Shown here piece after piece: positions 55,781 to 64,000 of a stretch of 64,000 nucleotides of DNA. Numbering within the stretch: position 1 is the stretch's first letter; each line of letters begins with the position of its first letter. The notes under the pieces were generated by a model. It was given only the letters and a program-made list of their open reading frames with translations. It did no database searches and was not told where the DNA came from. The translations under genes were made by a program, and so were the position numbers. The DNA comes from AWTP1-13 sp035550075 (lineage in GTDB: Bacteria; Pseudomonadota; Alphaproteobacteria; Rhizobiales; Hyphomicrobiaceae), in assembly GCA_035550075.1 (NCBI GenBank), contig DASZQG010000025.1, forward strand, positions 1 to 64,000. Reading direction: 5' to 3'.

Positions 55781-55807
55781 CCGCGGGCAGGCTGCCCACG
55801 ATCGCTG

Positions 55808-55843
55808 GCGCATGCTCCCCGGAGGGCGTGCGCCGGATTTTCT
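55808..55843 (+). terminator. probable terminator after lipoprotein gene 1
   Basis: GCGCATGC and GCGTGCGC form an 8-bp stem (one G-T pair) with a 10-base loop, followed by CGGATTTTCTT, 28 bases after the stop codon. Confidence 0.5.
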
Positions 55844-56034
55844 TGGGCTCCCTCCTCTTTGCGCGTTTGTTGGCCCGCGGTAGCACGCGAGCGGAACCTA
55901 TCGAGCGGTCGAAAAGGGCGTTGCGGGCTTGTTCTGCTGCAATCCGGTCACACCTCGCGCCTAGGTGGTTGAAAAACCTACGGCACTGTGCTTCCTAAGC
56001 TTTGCAACGAACAGGCGGGAGTAGGGAGGCGTTC

Positions 56035-56337
56035 GTGGCTCGTACCATTTCCACTGCACTGAGAACTGTCTGCGTTGCTGCGGCGATGGGAGCGCTTGCC
56101 GGGTGCGCCGGCGACGGCCCCGGCGGCTACGGCGACCCTGGCGCGATGCCGCTCGCCTCCGGTCAGAGCTGCGGGTCGATCCGGCAGGAACTCAACCACC
56201 TCGACGCCAAAGGAACCCAGGCGAAGGTGGAGGCGGCGTCCGCGGGACGCAAGCTGTCCCCCGACGCACAGGCCGACGTCGACCGCTACAATATGCTCCT
56301 CAACCAGTACCTGGGCGCGCGTTGCCACGTGATGTAG
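56035..56337 (+). CDS. small lipoprotein with C-X50-C domain (2)
   Basis: This 100-residue lipoprotein starts at GTG 56035, five bases after a strong GGGAGG. Its lipobox is GALAGC. The mature part has a short Gly-rich linker and then a domain with two cysteines 50 residues apart (GQSCGSIRQELNHL ... LGARCHVM). The spacing and shared Gly, Lys, Glu, Ala-Ser positions (C-13-G-3-K-1-E-1-A-S) match the preceding gene's domain, so the two are paralogues. The protein ends just after the second Cys. It sits 99 bases before lpd. The function is unknown. Confidence 0.8.
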   Translation: MARTISTALRTVCVAAAMGALAGCAGDGPGGYGDPGAMPLASGQSCGSIRQELNHLDAKGTQAKVEAASAGRKLSPDAQADVDRYNMLLNQYLGARCHVM

Positions 56338-56368
56338 TTTCGCGCACGCTGCCGAACTCGCACATCGC

Positions 56369-56395
56369 AAGGCCTCGGCCCCGCGCCGGGGCCTT
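56369..56395 (+). other. GC-rich hairpin before lpd
   Basis: AAGGCC and GGCCTT pair around an inner GC-rich stem; a T-poor GTGCGTTT follows. It lies after lipoprotein gene 2 and 40 bases before lpd, so it could be a weak terminator or attenuator. Confidence 0.4.
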
Positions 56396-56436
56396 GTGCG
56401 TTTGGGACTGCACGCCTGCCTGCGAAAGCATTCATC

Positions 56437-57858
56437 ATGGCTGACCAAAGCTTTGACGTTGTTGTCATCGGCGCGGGACCCGGCGGCTACGTGACCGCCA
56501 TCCGGGCGGCGCAGCTCGGGTTCAAGACCGCTATCGTGGAACGCGACTACCTGGGCGGCATCTGTCTCAACTGGGGCTGCATCCCAACCAAGGCGCTGCT
56601 GCGCTCGGCGGAGATCTACCACTACCTCCAGCATGCCAAGGACTACGGCCTGTCTGCGGACACGGTCGGTTTCGACGCCGAGGCGATCGTCAAACGGTCG
56701 CGCGGGGTGGCGAAGCGGTTGAGCGACGGCGTCGGCTTCCTGATGAAGAAGAACAAGATCACCGTCATCTGGGGCGAGGCGGCGCTCGAGGCCCCGGGAC
56801 GCGTGGCGGTGAAGGCCTCGAAAACGGCCGCGCCGAAAGGCGCGCTGGGCCCCGGCACCTACCAGGTCAAGCACATCATCCTTGCCACGGGCGCACGCCC
56901 GCGGGTGCTGCCGGGGCTGGAGCCCGACAAGAAACTGGTCTGGACCTATTTCGAGGCGATGGTGCCCGATCGCGTGCCGAAGTCGCTGCTGGTGATCGGT
57001 TCCGGCGCCATCGGCATCGAGTTTGCCTCGTTCTTCCGTACGCTGGGCAGCGAGGTGACGGTGGTGGAGGTGCTGCCGCAGATCCTCCCCGCGGAGGACG
57101 CCGAGATCGCGGCGTTCGCGCGCAAGGCGTTCGAGCGGCAGGGCATGCGCATCATGACCGGCGCCAAAGTGACCTCGCTCGAGAAGCACGCGGACGGCGT
57201 TACCGCGAAGGTCGACGATGGAACGGGCAAGACCGTCTCGATCGCGGCAGAACGCGTGATCTCCGCGGTCGGCGTGGTCGGCAATATCGAGGGGCTTGGC
57301 CTGGAAAAGCTTGGCGTGAAGACCGAGCGCGGCAGCGTCGTCACCGACGGGCTAGGCCGCACCAGCGTGCCCGGCCTCTACGCCATCGGCGATGTCGCAG
57401 GTCCGCCCATGCTGGCGCACAAGGCCGAGCACGAGGGCGTGCTGTGCGTGGAAGCCATCAAGGGTCTCGACGTGCATCCGCTCGACAAGCTGCGCATCCC
57501 CGGCTGCACCTATTGCAGCCCGCAGATCGCCAGCGTCGGACTGACTGAGAAGGCGGCGAAAGACCAGGGCCGCGAAACCAAGGTCGGCCGCTTCCCCTTC
57601 ATCGGCAACGGCAAGGCCATCGCGCTGGGCGAGGACCAGGGGCTGGTGAAGACCATCTTCGACGCCGGCACCGGCCAGCTTCTGGGGGCGCACATGGTCG
57701 GTGCGGAGGTGACGGAGCTGATCCAGGGATTCGTGATTGCCATGCAACTCGAAACCACCGAGGAAGACCTGATCCATGCGGTGTTCCCGCACCCGACGCT
57801 GAGCGAAACCATGCATGAAAGCGTGTTGGCGGCGTTCGGCCGGGTGATCCACGTCTGA
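56437..57858 (+). CDS. lpdA: dihydrolipoyl dehydrogenase
   Basis: E3 reoxidises lipoamide and passes electrons to NAD. It has 473 residues. FAD site VVVIGAGPGGYVTAIRAAQLG, redox disulfide GGICLNWGCIPTKALL, NAD site LLVIGSGAIGIEFASFFRTLG, second FAD motif LYAIGDVAGPPMLAHKA and the C-terminal His-Glu pair in AVFPHPTLSETMHE are all intact. Its place after pdhC and the lipoproteins makes it the E3 of the PDH complex. Confidence 0.98.
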   Translation: MADQSFDVVVIGAGPGGYVTAIRAAQLGFKTAIVERDYLGGICLNWGCIPTKALLRSAEIYHYLQHAKDYGLSADTVGFDAEAIVKRSRGVAKRLSDGVGFLMKKNKITVIWGEAALEAPGRVAVKASKTAAPKGALGPGTYQVKHIILATGARPRVLPGLEPDKKLVWTYFEAMVPDRVPKSLLVIGSGAIGIEFASFFRTLGSEVTVVEVLPQILPAEDAEIAAFARKAFERQGMRIMTGAKVTSLEKHADGVTAKVDDGTGKTVSIAAERVISAVGVVGNIEGLGLEKLGVKTERGSVVTDGLGRTSVPGLYAIGDVAGPPMLAHKAEHEGVLCVEAIKGLDVHPLDKLRIPGCTYCSPQIASVGLTEKAAKDQGRETKVGRFPFIGNGKAIALGEDQGLVKTIFDAGTGQLLGAHMVGAEVTELIQGFVIAMQLETTEEDLIHAVFPHPTLSETMHESVLAAFGRVIHV

Positions 57859-57951
57859 CCGGTAACCTCCTTTCGCATCTGCTAAGCGCAGGGTCTCGAC
57901 GTGAACGGACGAGTCGGTGAGACTTGAACGAGCGGGGGAAGGAGAACCGAT

Positions 57952-58215
57952 ATGAACCTGAATACGCAGCAGATCATCATCATGGTCATCGTCGGCATCA
58001 TTGCCGGCTGGCTGGCGAGCCTGATTGTCGGCGGGCCCAGCGGACTTCTCGCGTACCTGATCACCGGTCTCATCGGCGCATTCGTGGGCGGCTGGGTGTT
58101 CAACGCGGCCGGATGGAAGCTCAACCTCGGCAACGATTTCGTCGAATGGATCGTTCAGTCGGCGATCGGCGCCATCATCGTCGTCATCCTGGCGCGCCTG
58201 ATCCTGTTCGCCTGA
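57952..58215 (+). CDS. GlsB/YeaQ/YmgE family membrane protein
   Basis: This 87-residue protein has three hydrophobic helices with Gly-rich turns (MVIVGIIAGWLASLIVGG, LLAYLITGLIGAFVGGWVF, IVQSAIGAIIVVILARLILF). It is of the transglycosylase-associated/GlsB family of small stress-related membrane proteins whose function is not known. It lies 93 bases after lpd and ends four bases before the end of the convergent purB. Confidence 0.93.
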   Translation: MNLNTQQIIIMVIVGIIAGWLASLIVGGPSGLLAYLITGLIGAFVGGWVFNAAGWKLNLGNDFVEWIVQSAIGAIIVVILARLILFA

Positions 58216-58219
58216 CGCC

Positions 58220-59527
58220 TCAGGCGCCGCCGAACACGCGGCCGAAAATCGTATCGACGTGCTTGGTGTGGTAGCCGAGGTCGAACAGCGCATCGAGTTC
58301 CTGTGCGCTGAGCGCCTTGGCTACATCCTTGTCGGCTTTCAGCAGGGCGAGGAAATCACCCTTACCTTCCCAGACCGGCATGGCGTTGCGCTGTACGAGG
58401 CGATAGGCGTCCTCGCGCGCGACGCCCTTTTGGGTCAGTGCCAGCAGAACGCGCTGTGAGTGGACCAGCCCGCCGAGGCGCTCGAGATTGCGCCGCATCC
58501 GCTCGGGATAGACGACCAGCTTCTCGATCACGCCGGCCATGCGCGCCAGCGCAAAGTCGAGGGTGACCGTGGCATCCGGCCCGATCATGCGTTCCACGGA
58601 AGAGTGGGAGATGTCGCGCTCATGCCAGAGGGCGACGTTTTCCATGGCCGGCAGGGCGTAGGCCCGGACCATGCGGGCGAGGCCCGTGATGTTCTCCGTC
58701 AGCACGGGGTTGCGCTTGTGCGGCATGGCCGAGGAGCCTTTCTGGCCCTCGGAGAAGTAGTCCTCCGCTTCGAGTACCTCCGAGCGCTGCAGGTGCCTGA
58801 TCTCTATGGCAAGACGTTCCAGCGAGGAGGCGATCACGGCCAGCGTGGCGAAGTAGATGGCGTGGCGATCGCGCGGAATCACCTGAGTGGAGATCGGTTC
58901 CGGGGTCAGGCCCATCTTGCCGGCGACGTAGGCCTCAACGCGCGGATCGACGTTGGCGAAGGTGCCAACCGCGCCGGAGATGGCGCAGGTCGCAACCTCG
59001 GCGCGCGCCCGTTGCAGGCGCTCCCGAGCGCGGGCGAACTCGGCGTAGGCCTGGGCGAGCTTAAGGCCGAAGGTGGTCGGCTCGGCGTGAATGCCGTGGC
59101 TGCGGCCGATGGTCGGCGTCAGCTTGTGCTCGAACGCGCGCTTCTTCAGCGCGGCGAGCAGGGCGTCGAGGTCTTTGAGGAGCAGATCGGCGGCACGCAC
59201 GAGCTGCACGTTCAGGCAGGTGTCGAGAACGTCCGAGGAGGTGAGGCCGGAATGCACGAAGCGCGCCTCTGGCCCCACGTGCTCGGCCAGGTGCGTGAGA
59301 AAGGCAATGACGTCGTGCTTCACCTCGCGCTCAATCTCCTCGATGCGCGCGACATCGAACTTGGCCTTGGAGCCCTTGTCCCAGATGGTTTGTGCGGCGG
59401 CCTTGGGGATGATGCCGAGGTCGGCCATGGCTGTCGCCGCGTGCGCCTCGATCTCGAACCAGATGCGCAGCCGTGTTTCCGGAGCCCAGATCTGCGCCAT
59501 CTGGGGGCGGGTGTAGCGGGGAATCAT
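58220..59527 (-). CDS. purB: adenylosuccinate lyase
   Basis: PurB acts twice in purine synthesis: SAICAR to AICAR and adenylosuccinate to AMP, with fumarate released. It has 435 residues. The superfamily signature is GSSAMPHKRNP, and RSHGIHAEPTTFG and DISHSSVERM complete the active site. ATG 59527 is the family start (MIPRYTRPQMAQIW). It lies away from the purCSQL run. Its end faces the GlsB-like gene with 4 bases between. Confidence 0.98.
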   Translation of the reverse strand: MIPRYTRPQMAQIWAPETRLRIWFEIEAHAATAMADLGIIPKAAAQTIWDKGSKAKFDVARIEEIEREVKHDVIAFLTHLAEHVGPEARFVHSGLTSSDVLDTCLNVQLVRAADLLLKDLDALLAALKKRAFEHKLTPTIGRSHGIHAEPTTFGLKLAQAYAEFARARERLQRARAEVATCAISGAVGTFANVDPRVEAYVAGKMGLTPEPISTQVIPRDRHAIYFATLAVIASSLERLAIEIRHLQRSEVLEAEDYFSEGQKGSSAMPHKRNPVLTENITGLARMVRAYALPAMENVALWHERDISHSSVERMIGPDATVTLDFALARMAGVIEKLVVYPERMRRNLERLGGLVHSQRVLLALTQKGVAREDAYRLVQRNAMPVWEGKGDFLALLKADKDVAKALSAQELDALFDLGYHTKHVDTIFGRVFGGA

Positions 59528-59700
59528 GCGGTCCTCGCCCTGCGTTGGAAAGGTCGCGTAGCACGGGGCGCTGCTGCGGCAAAGACCCTGCGACGCCGCT
59601 GGGGGATGTCTCCTGGGTACAGGTAGGCTAGATATCCATTTCTTGCGGGCGCGCCCGGCGGCAAGGCGGCGCGAAGCCGGCCAATCCTCAAGGAAGGCGC

Positions 59701-60948
59701 ATGATCCGCACTGACGTCGTCGTGCTGGGTGGCGGCATCGTGGGCGTCGCAGCGGCGCTGCACCTGCAACAGCGTGGGCGTTCGGTGGTGCTGGTGGATC
59801 GCGCGGGCGTTGCCGCAGAAACCAGCTACGGCAATGCCGGGCTGATCCAGCGCGAGGGCGTGGTGCCATATCCGTTTCCGCGCGATCCGCTGCTGATGGC
59901 GCGCTACGCCTTCAACCTGCTGCCCGACGCCAACGTGCACTGGAGCGCGCTGCCGAAGCTCGCGCCGTGGCTGTTCCGCTATTGGCGGGCGTCGACGCCG
60001 GAGCGCATGGCTGCCACCGCGCGCGCCATGCGTCCGCTGATCGAGCGCTGCGTCTCCGAGCATGAGGTGCTGATGCGAGATGCCGGCATCGCGGCGCTGG
60101 CGCGCCACACCGGCTATCTGCGCGTCTACCGATCGCCGCAGGCTCTCGACGCAGCGATCCTGAAAGATCGCAGGGACCGGGAGGCGTATGGTGTGAATTT
60201 CGAGCCGGTCGATGCCGGACGCCTTGCGGAGCTGGAGCCGCACCTGCGCGGCAGCCTGGCCGGCGGCATCCTCATGCCCGATCCGGTGAGTGTTGCCGAT
60301 CCCGCAGCGGTGGTTCGCGCATATGCGGCGCTGCTGGAAGCGCGCGGCGGACGGATCGTTACGGGCGACGCGCGCACGCTGCGGGGGGAGGCGGCCGGCT
60401 GGCAGGTGGAGACCGGCGCAGGGCCCGTTACGGGCGCAGCCGCCGTGGTCGCGCTGGGCCCGTGGTCCGACGATATTTTCCGGCCGCTCGGCTATGCGAT
60501 CCCGCTCGGCATCAAGCGCGGCTATCACCTGCACTTCCGCCCCGAAGGCAACGCCACGCTGCAGCGGCCCGTGCTCGATGCGCAGAACGGCTATGTGCTG
60601 GCGCCGATGTCGGCCGGCATCCGGCTGACAACGGGGGTCGAGTTCGCCGAACGCGATGCGCCGCCGTCGCCTGCGCATCTGCGCCGGGTGGAACCGCGGG
60701 CGCGGGAAATCTTTCCGCTCGGGACGCCGGTGGAGACTGCGCCGTGGCTCGGCCGCCGGCCATGCCTGCCGGATATGCTGCCGATGATCGGACGCGCGCC
60801 GCGCCACGACGGGCTGTGGTTCGATTTCGGCCACCATCATCTGGGGTTCACGCTGGGGCCGGTGACGGGGCGCCTGCTGGCCGAGATGATGACGGGCCAA
60901 ACGCCGTTTACCGACCCGGCGCCTTATCGGGCCGACCGGTTCATGTGA
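59701..60948 (+). CDS. FAD-dependent amino acid oxidase/dehydrogenase (DadA-like)
   Basis: This 415-residue protein has the DAO fold. The FAD-binding start is DVVVLGGGIVGVAAALHLQQRG with RAGVAAETSYGNAGLI, and the C-terminal region GRRPCLPDMLPMIGRAP with FGHHHLGFTLGPVTGRL is that of DadA-type D-amino acid dehydrogenases. The substrate may be a D-amino acid, hydroxyproline or other imino acid; which one cannot be told. ATG 59701 begins the FAD motif. It is convergent with a peptidase gene. Confidence 0.92.
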   Translation: MIRTDVVVLGGGIVGVAAALHLQQRGRSVVLVDRAGVAAETSYGNAGLIQREGVVPYPFPRDPLLMARYAFNLLPDANVHWSALPKLAPWLFRYWRASTPERMAATARAMRPLIERCVSEHEVLMRDAGIAALARHTGYLRVYRSPQALDAAILKDRRDREAYGVNFEPVDAGRLAELEPHLRGSLAGGILMPDPVSVADPAAVVRAYAALLEARGGRIVTGDARTLRGEAAGWQVETGAGPVTGAAAVVALGPWSDDIFRPLGYAIPLGIKRGYHLHFRPEGNATLQRPVLDAQNGYVLAPMSAGIRLTTGVEFAERDAPPSPAHLRRVEPRAREIFPLGTPVETAPWLGRRPCLPDMLPMIGRAPRHDGLWFDFGHHHLGFTLGPVTGRLLAEMMTGQTPFTDPAPYRADRFM

Positions 60949-60957
60949 TCCGCGCCG

Positions 60958-61956
60958 TCAGCCTTGCCGGAAGCGGTCGCGCCACGCGGGAGCGGCGCCT
61001 GCGAACGGCAGGGGCCGCGCCTCGTAGACGCCGCGGGCGATGGCGCGCGCCACGCAGGTCGCCGCGGCGGTGCCGAGTGCGGTCAGGTCCAGCAGCGGGT
61101 CTGACAGCGGCTTGCGGGCCGTCGAGACGGTGAAAACGACGTCGCCGTCGAGCGGGGTGTGGACGGGATGCAGCGCGCGCCCCAGGCCGGTCTGGGCCAT
61201 CACCGCCAGGCGCTTTGCCTGGGGCTTGGAAAGCACCGCGTCGGTCGCCACCACCACCAGCGTGGTGCTGGCTTGAGGGTTGCCCTTGGTGCGCGGAGCG
61301 AGCGCCCCATCGGGCGTGCGGGCCGGTAAGCCGAGGCCGCCATATTCGGCGTCACGCTCGAACGGCGCGGCCCAGAACCAGGGGCCATCCGCGACCACGG
61401 CGCTGCCGGCGGCGTTGACGGCGGCCAGGGCGCCGACGGTGAAGCTGCCGCAGGCCTGCGACGCCGAGCCGATCCCACCCTTGAAATTGACGGTGGTGGC
61501 GCCGAGCCCGGCGCCGGCGCTGCCGAGGGCAAATTCGCGGGAGGCGGCGCGGGCTGCCTCATAGCCTAGCTCGCGGTAAGGCGGATAGCGCCCCCAGGCC
61601 TTGTCGCCGCCGGACAGCAAGTCGAACAGGATGGCACCGGGCACGATCGGCACGCGCGCCGACCGCACGGCGAAACCGCGGCCCTGCTCGTGCAGCCAGG
61701 CCTGCACGCCAGAGGCGGCATCAAGGCCAAATGCCGACCCGCCGGAAAAAGCGATGGCATCGATACCCTCGACTGTTTGCGCAGGATCGAGCAGGGCGGT
61801 GTCGCGCGTGCCGGGGCCGCCGCCGCGTACGTCGATCGATCCGGCCGCGGGCTGCTCGAGCACGATGGCGGTGACGCCCGAGCCCGCGCGCGCATCGTCC
61901 GCGTGACCGACGAGGATGCCGGGGACGTCGGTGATCAGGTTGCGGGATGTGCTCAA
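60958..61956 (-). CDS. P1 family (DmpA/BapA-like) peptidase
   Basis: This 332-residue Ntn-hydrolase-like protein belongs to MEROPS S58, the family of aminopeptidase DmpA and beta-peptidyl aminopeptidase BapA, which cut themselves to make the nucleophile. Typical motifs are NLITDVPGILVGHADD, TVEGIDAIAFSGGSAFGLDAASG, GAGLGATTVNFKGGIGSAS and the junction STTLVVVATDAVLS. The start is TTG 61956 because GGGAGG lies seven bases upstream. It is 124 bases downstream of livK on the same strand, so it may supply amino acids from small peptides. The precise substrate is unknown. Confidence 0.93.
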   Translation of the reverse strand: MSTSRNLITDVPGILVGHADDARAGSGVTAIVLEQPAAGSIDVRGGGPGTRDTALLDPAQTVEGIDAIAFSGGSAFGLDAASGVQAWLHEQGRGFAVRSARVPIVPGAILFDLLSGGDKAWGRYPPYRELGYEAARAASREFALGSAGAGLGATTVNFKGGIGSASQACGSFTVGALAAVNAAGSAVVADGPWFWAAPFERDAEYGGLGLPARTPDGALAPRTKGNPQASTTLVVVATDAVLSKPQAKRLAVMAQTGLGRALHPVHTPLDGDVVFTVSTARKPLSDPLLDLTALGTAAATCVARAIARGVYEARPLPFAGAAPAWRDRFRQG

Positions 61957-62080
61957 CGCCGGCCTCCCTGCGCGATGGAGCAGGAGATTGGTGCGGCAGC
62001 AGCCGGCGGTCAACGGCTTGGGGGCGCAAAAAGGGCAGCGCGAAGACTGCCCCAATGCATGCCTGTCCTTTTTTTCGCGC

Positions 62081-63232
<1,152 letters not shown>

Positions 63233-63325
63233 GGAACCTCCCTTATTTTCTCTGTTCACGGATAAGATTGCTCCAGGCTGTCCCGCCCCAGCGTGGCAAA
63301 TGATGGACCGAAATCCGCCGGGAAG

Positions 63326-63715
63326 TCACGCCGATTTGTGAGGCGGTTTGCCGGCGGCGCGCGCTGCGGCGGGGCGCCAGTGCAGGGGGCCCACGCGCCG
63401 GTAGAGCCAGCCGTACTGCCGCGCCATCTGGTTCACGCGGGTGATGCGGTAGCCGGCACCGGCGGCAAGGACCGCCACGGCAAAATCGACGATGAAGCTC
63501 GGCAGCGATAGCAGCGGCTCGCCGAACAGCGCGTAGTGGAAGAAGCGCACCGCGGCGGCAATTCCCAGCATGTAGACCGGGATGTGCCAGAGCGGGCGCC
63601 AGGTGTGGGCGACGGCGCGGCCGGTGGTGAACGCCGCAGATCCGCCCATCGCCACCGTCACGAGCAGAAAAATCCACAGCTCGTTGTCGCCTCCTGCGTA
63701 GATCCATTCCGGCAT
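63326..63715 (-). CDS. small membrane protein of the liv cluster (DUF6867-like)
   Basis: This 129-residue protein has three hydrophobic segments: residues ~12-35 (ELWIFLLVTVAMGGSAAFTTGRAV), ~40-60 and ~70-95 (FIVDFAVAVLAAGAGYRI). An arginine-rich C terminus follows. It sits between livF and the binding-protein gene, the place of the DUF6867 proteins in Hyphomicrobiales liv clusters, and the sequence (MPEWIYAGGDNELWIF) fits that group as I know it. ATG 63715 is chosen since GAGAGG is nine bases upstream; ATG 63721 is too close to it. The role is unknown. Confidence 0.82.
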   Translation of the reverse strand: MPEWIYAGGDNELWIFLLVTVAMGGSAAFTTGRAVAHTWRPLWHIPVYMLGIAAAVRFFHYALFGEPLLSLPSFIVDFAVAVLAAGAGYRITRVNQMARQYGWLYRRVGPLHWRPAAARAAGKPPHKSA

Positions 63716-63728
63716 TGCCATTCGCCTC

Positions 63729-64000
63729 TCAGTGCCGACCGCCCTCGAGATACGCGGCCCTGATCTCGGGCCGCGCCAGCAGCTCCTTGCCGGTTCCGGA
63801 CATGGTGACCACCCCGCTGACCATGACGTAGGCACGGTGCGCCAGCCGGAGGGCGTGGAAGGCGTTCTGCTCGACCAGAAAAATCGTCATGCCCTGCCGG
63901 TTCAGCTCCGTGATGACCTCGAAGATGTGACGCACGACCATCGGCGCCAGACCCAGCGAGGGCTCGTCGAGCAGCAAAAGCGCGGGACGGCTCATCAGGG
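63729..64000 (-). CDS. livF: LivF ABC transporter ATPase, C-terminal part (cut by window edge)
   Basis: This is the last ~90 residues of a branched-chain amino acid ABC ATPase; the frame is open to the window edge. The Walker B and D-loop segment LLLLDEPSLGLAP and the H-loop segment IFLVEQNAFHALRLAHRAYVM are visible, and the end LLARPEIRAAYLEGG is that of LivF. The Walker A and signature motifs lie beyond the edge. It is 13 bases upstream of the small membrane gene, in the same operon. Confidence 0.96.
   Translation of the reverse strand, partial: LMSRPALLLLDEPSLGLAPMVVRHIFEVITELNRQGMTIFLVEQNAFHALRLAHRAYVMVSGVVTMSGTGKELLARPEIRAAYLEGGRH

Overview
The window is a gene-dense, GC-rich stretch of an alphaproteobacterial chromosome, most likely from the order Hyphomicrobiales (Rhizobiales). 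The signs are the DUF1476 gene beside purC, the cysE-DUF3126 pair, a BTLCP-type transglutaminase-like gene, the eno-ftsB-pdhA-pdhB-pdhC-lpd order with a lipoyl domain fused to E1-beta, a SAM-II riboswitch in front of metZ, and a liv cluster carrying a small DUF6867-like gene. I place it no lower than order. I see no insertion sequence, prophage, CRISPR array, rRNA or recognisable tRNA, so this is core chromosome rather than an accessory island.

Layout. 0-3.2 kb: hydrolase end, a TrmJ-type tRNA methyltransferase with an extra N-terminal domain, a secreted protein and rpsD. 3.2-12.5 kb, minus strand: the purine run purC-purS-(secreted protein)-purQ-(MFS pump)-purL, then a hydrolase, bolA, grxD and, after a strong terminator, a PqiA-like membrane protein. 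12.8-23.6 kb: DUF1476, cysE-DUF3126, transglutaminase-like, PilZ and PAS proteins, rhomboid, CBS, then folE-hisI-patatin (minus), an Fe-S scaffold coupled to yidD, and a TAXI binding protein with a Sel1-like protein. 23.9-29.3 kb: thrS, a beta-propeller protein, queF divergent from a queuosine-precursor transporter, and two tiny membrane proteins. 29.4-33.5 kb: metZ-apaG-argE behind a SAM-II riboswitch, divergent from dcd.

33.8-46.8 kb is the most catabolic part: a TPR protein, an SDR/MDR pair, pobA with an AEC carrier, an SDR/amidotransferase pair, an MFS protein, the three-subunit molybdenum hydroxylase hcrC-hcrA-hcrB (4-hydroxybenzoyl-CoA reductase type) and an atypical SDR. 46.8-48.8 kb: xerC, a small conserved gene and queC. 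49-58.2 kb: eno, ftsB and the whole pyruvate dehydrogenase set (pdhA, pdhB, pdhC, lpd), with a GFA/CENP-V protein and two small lipoproteins inside it. 58.2-64 kb: purB, a DadA-like oxidase, a P1/DmpA peptidase and the distal end of a branched-chain amino acid ABC transporter cluster (livK, DUF6867-like, livF cut by the window edge).

How the genes fit together: purC, S, Q, L and B cover much of IMP/AMP synthesis. queC and queF, with the transporter, serve queuosine, and folE feeds folate and the same GTP-derived pathway. GrxD and BolA are partners in Fe-S and iron handling. pobA and hcrCAB offer two alternative fates for 4-hydroxybenzoate carbon. No wholly new defence or mobile system is visible. 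The best candidates for something undescribed are the paired C-X50-C lipoproteins inside the pdh cluster, the DUF433-like/TrmJ fusion, and the metZ leader in which a SAM-II aptamer is followed by an intrinsic terminator.
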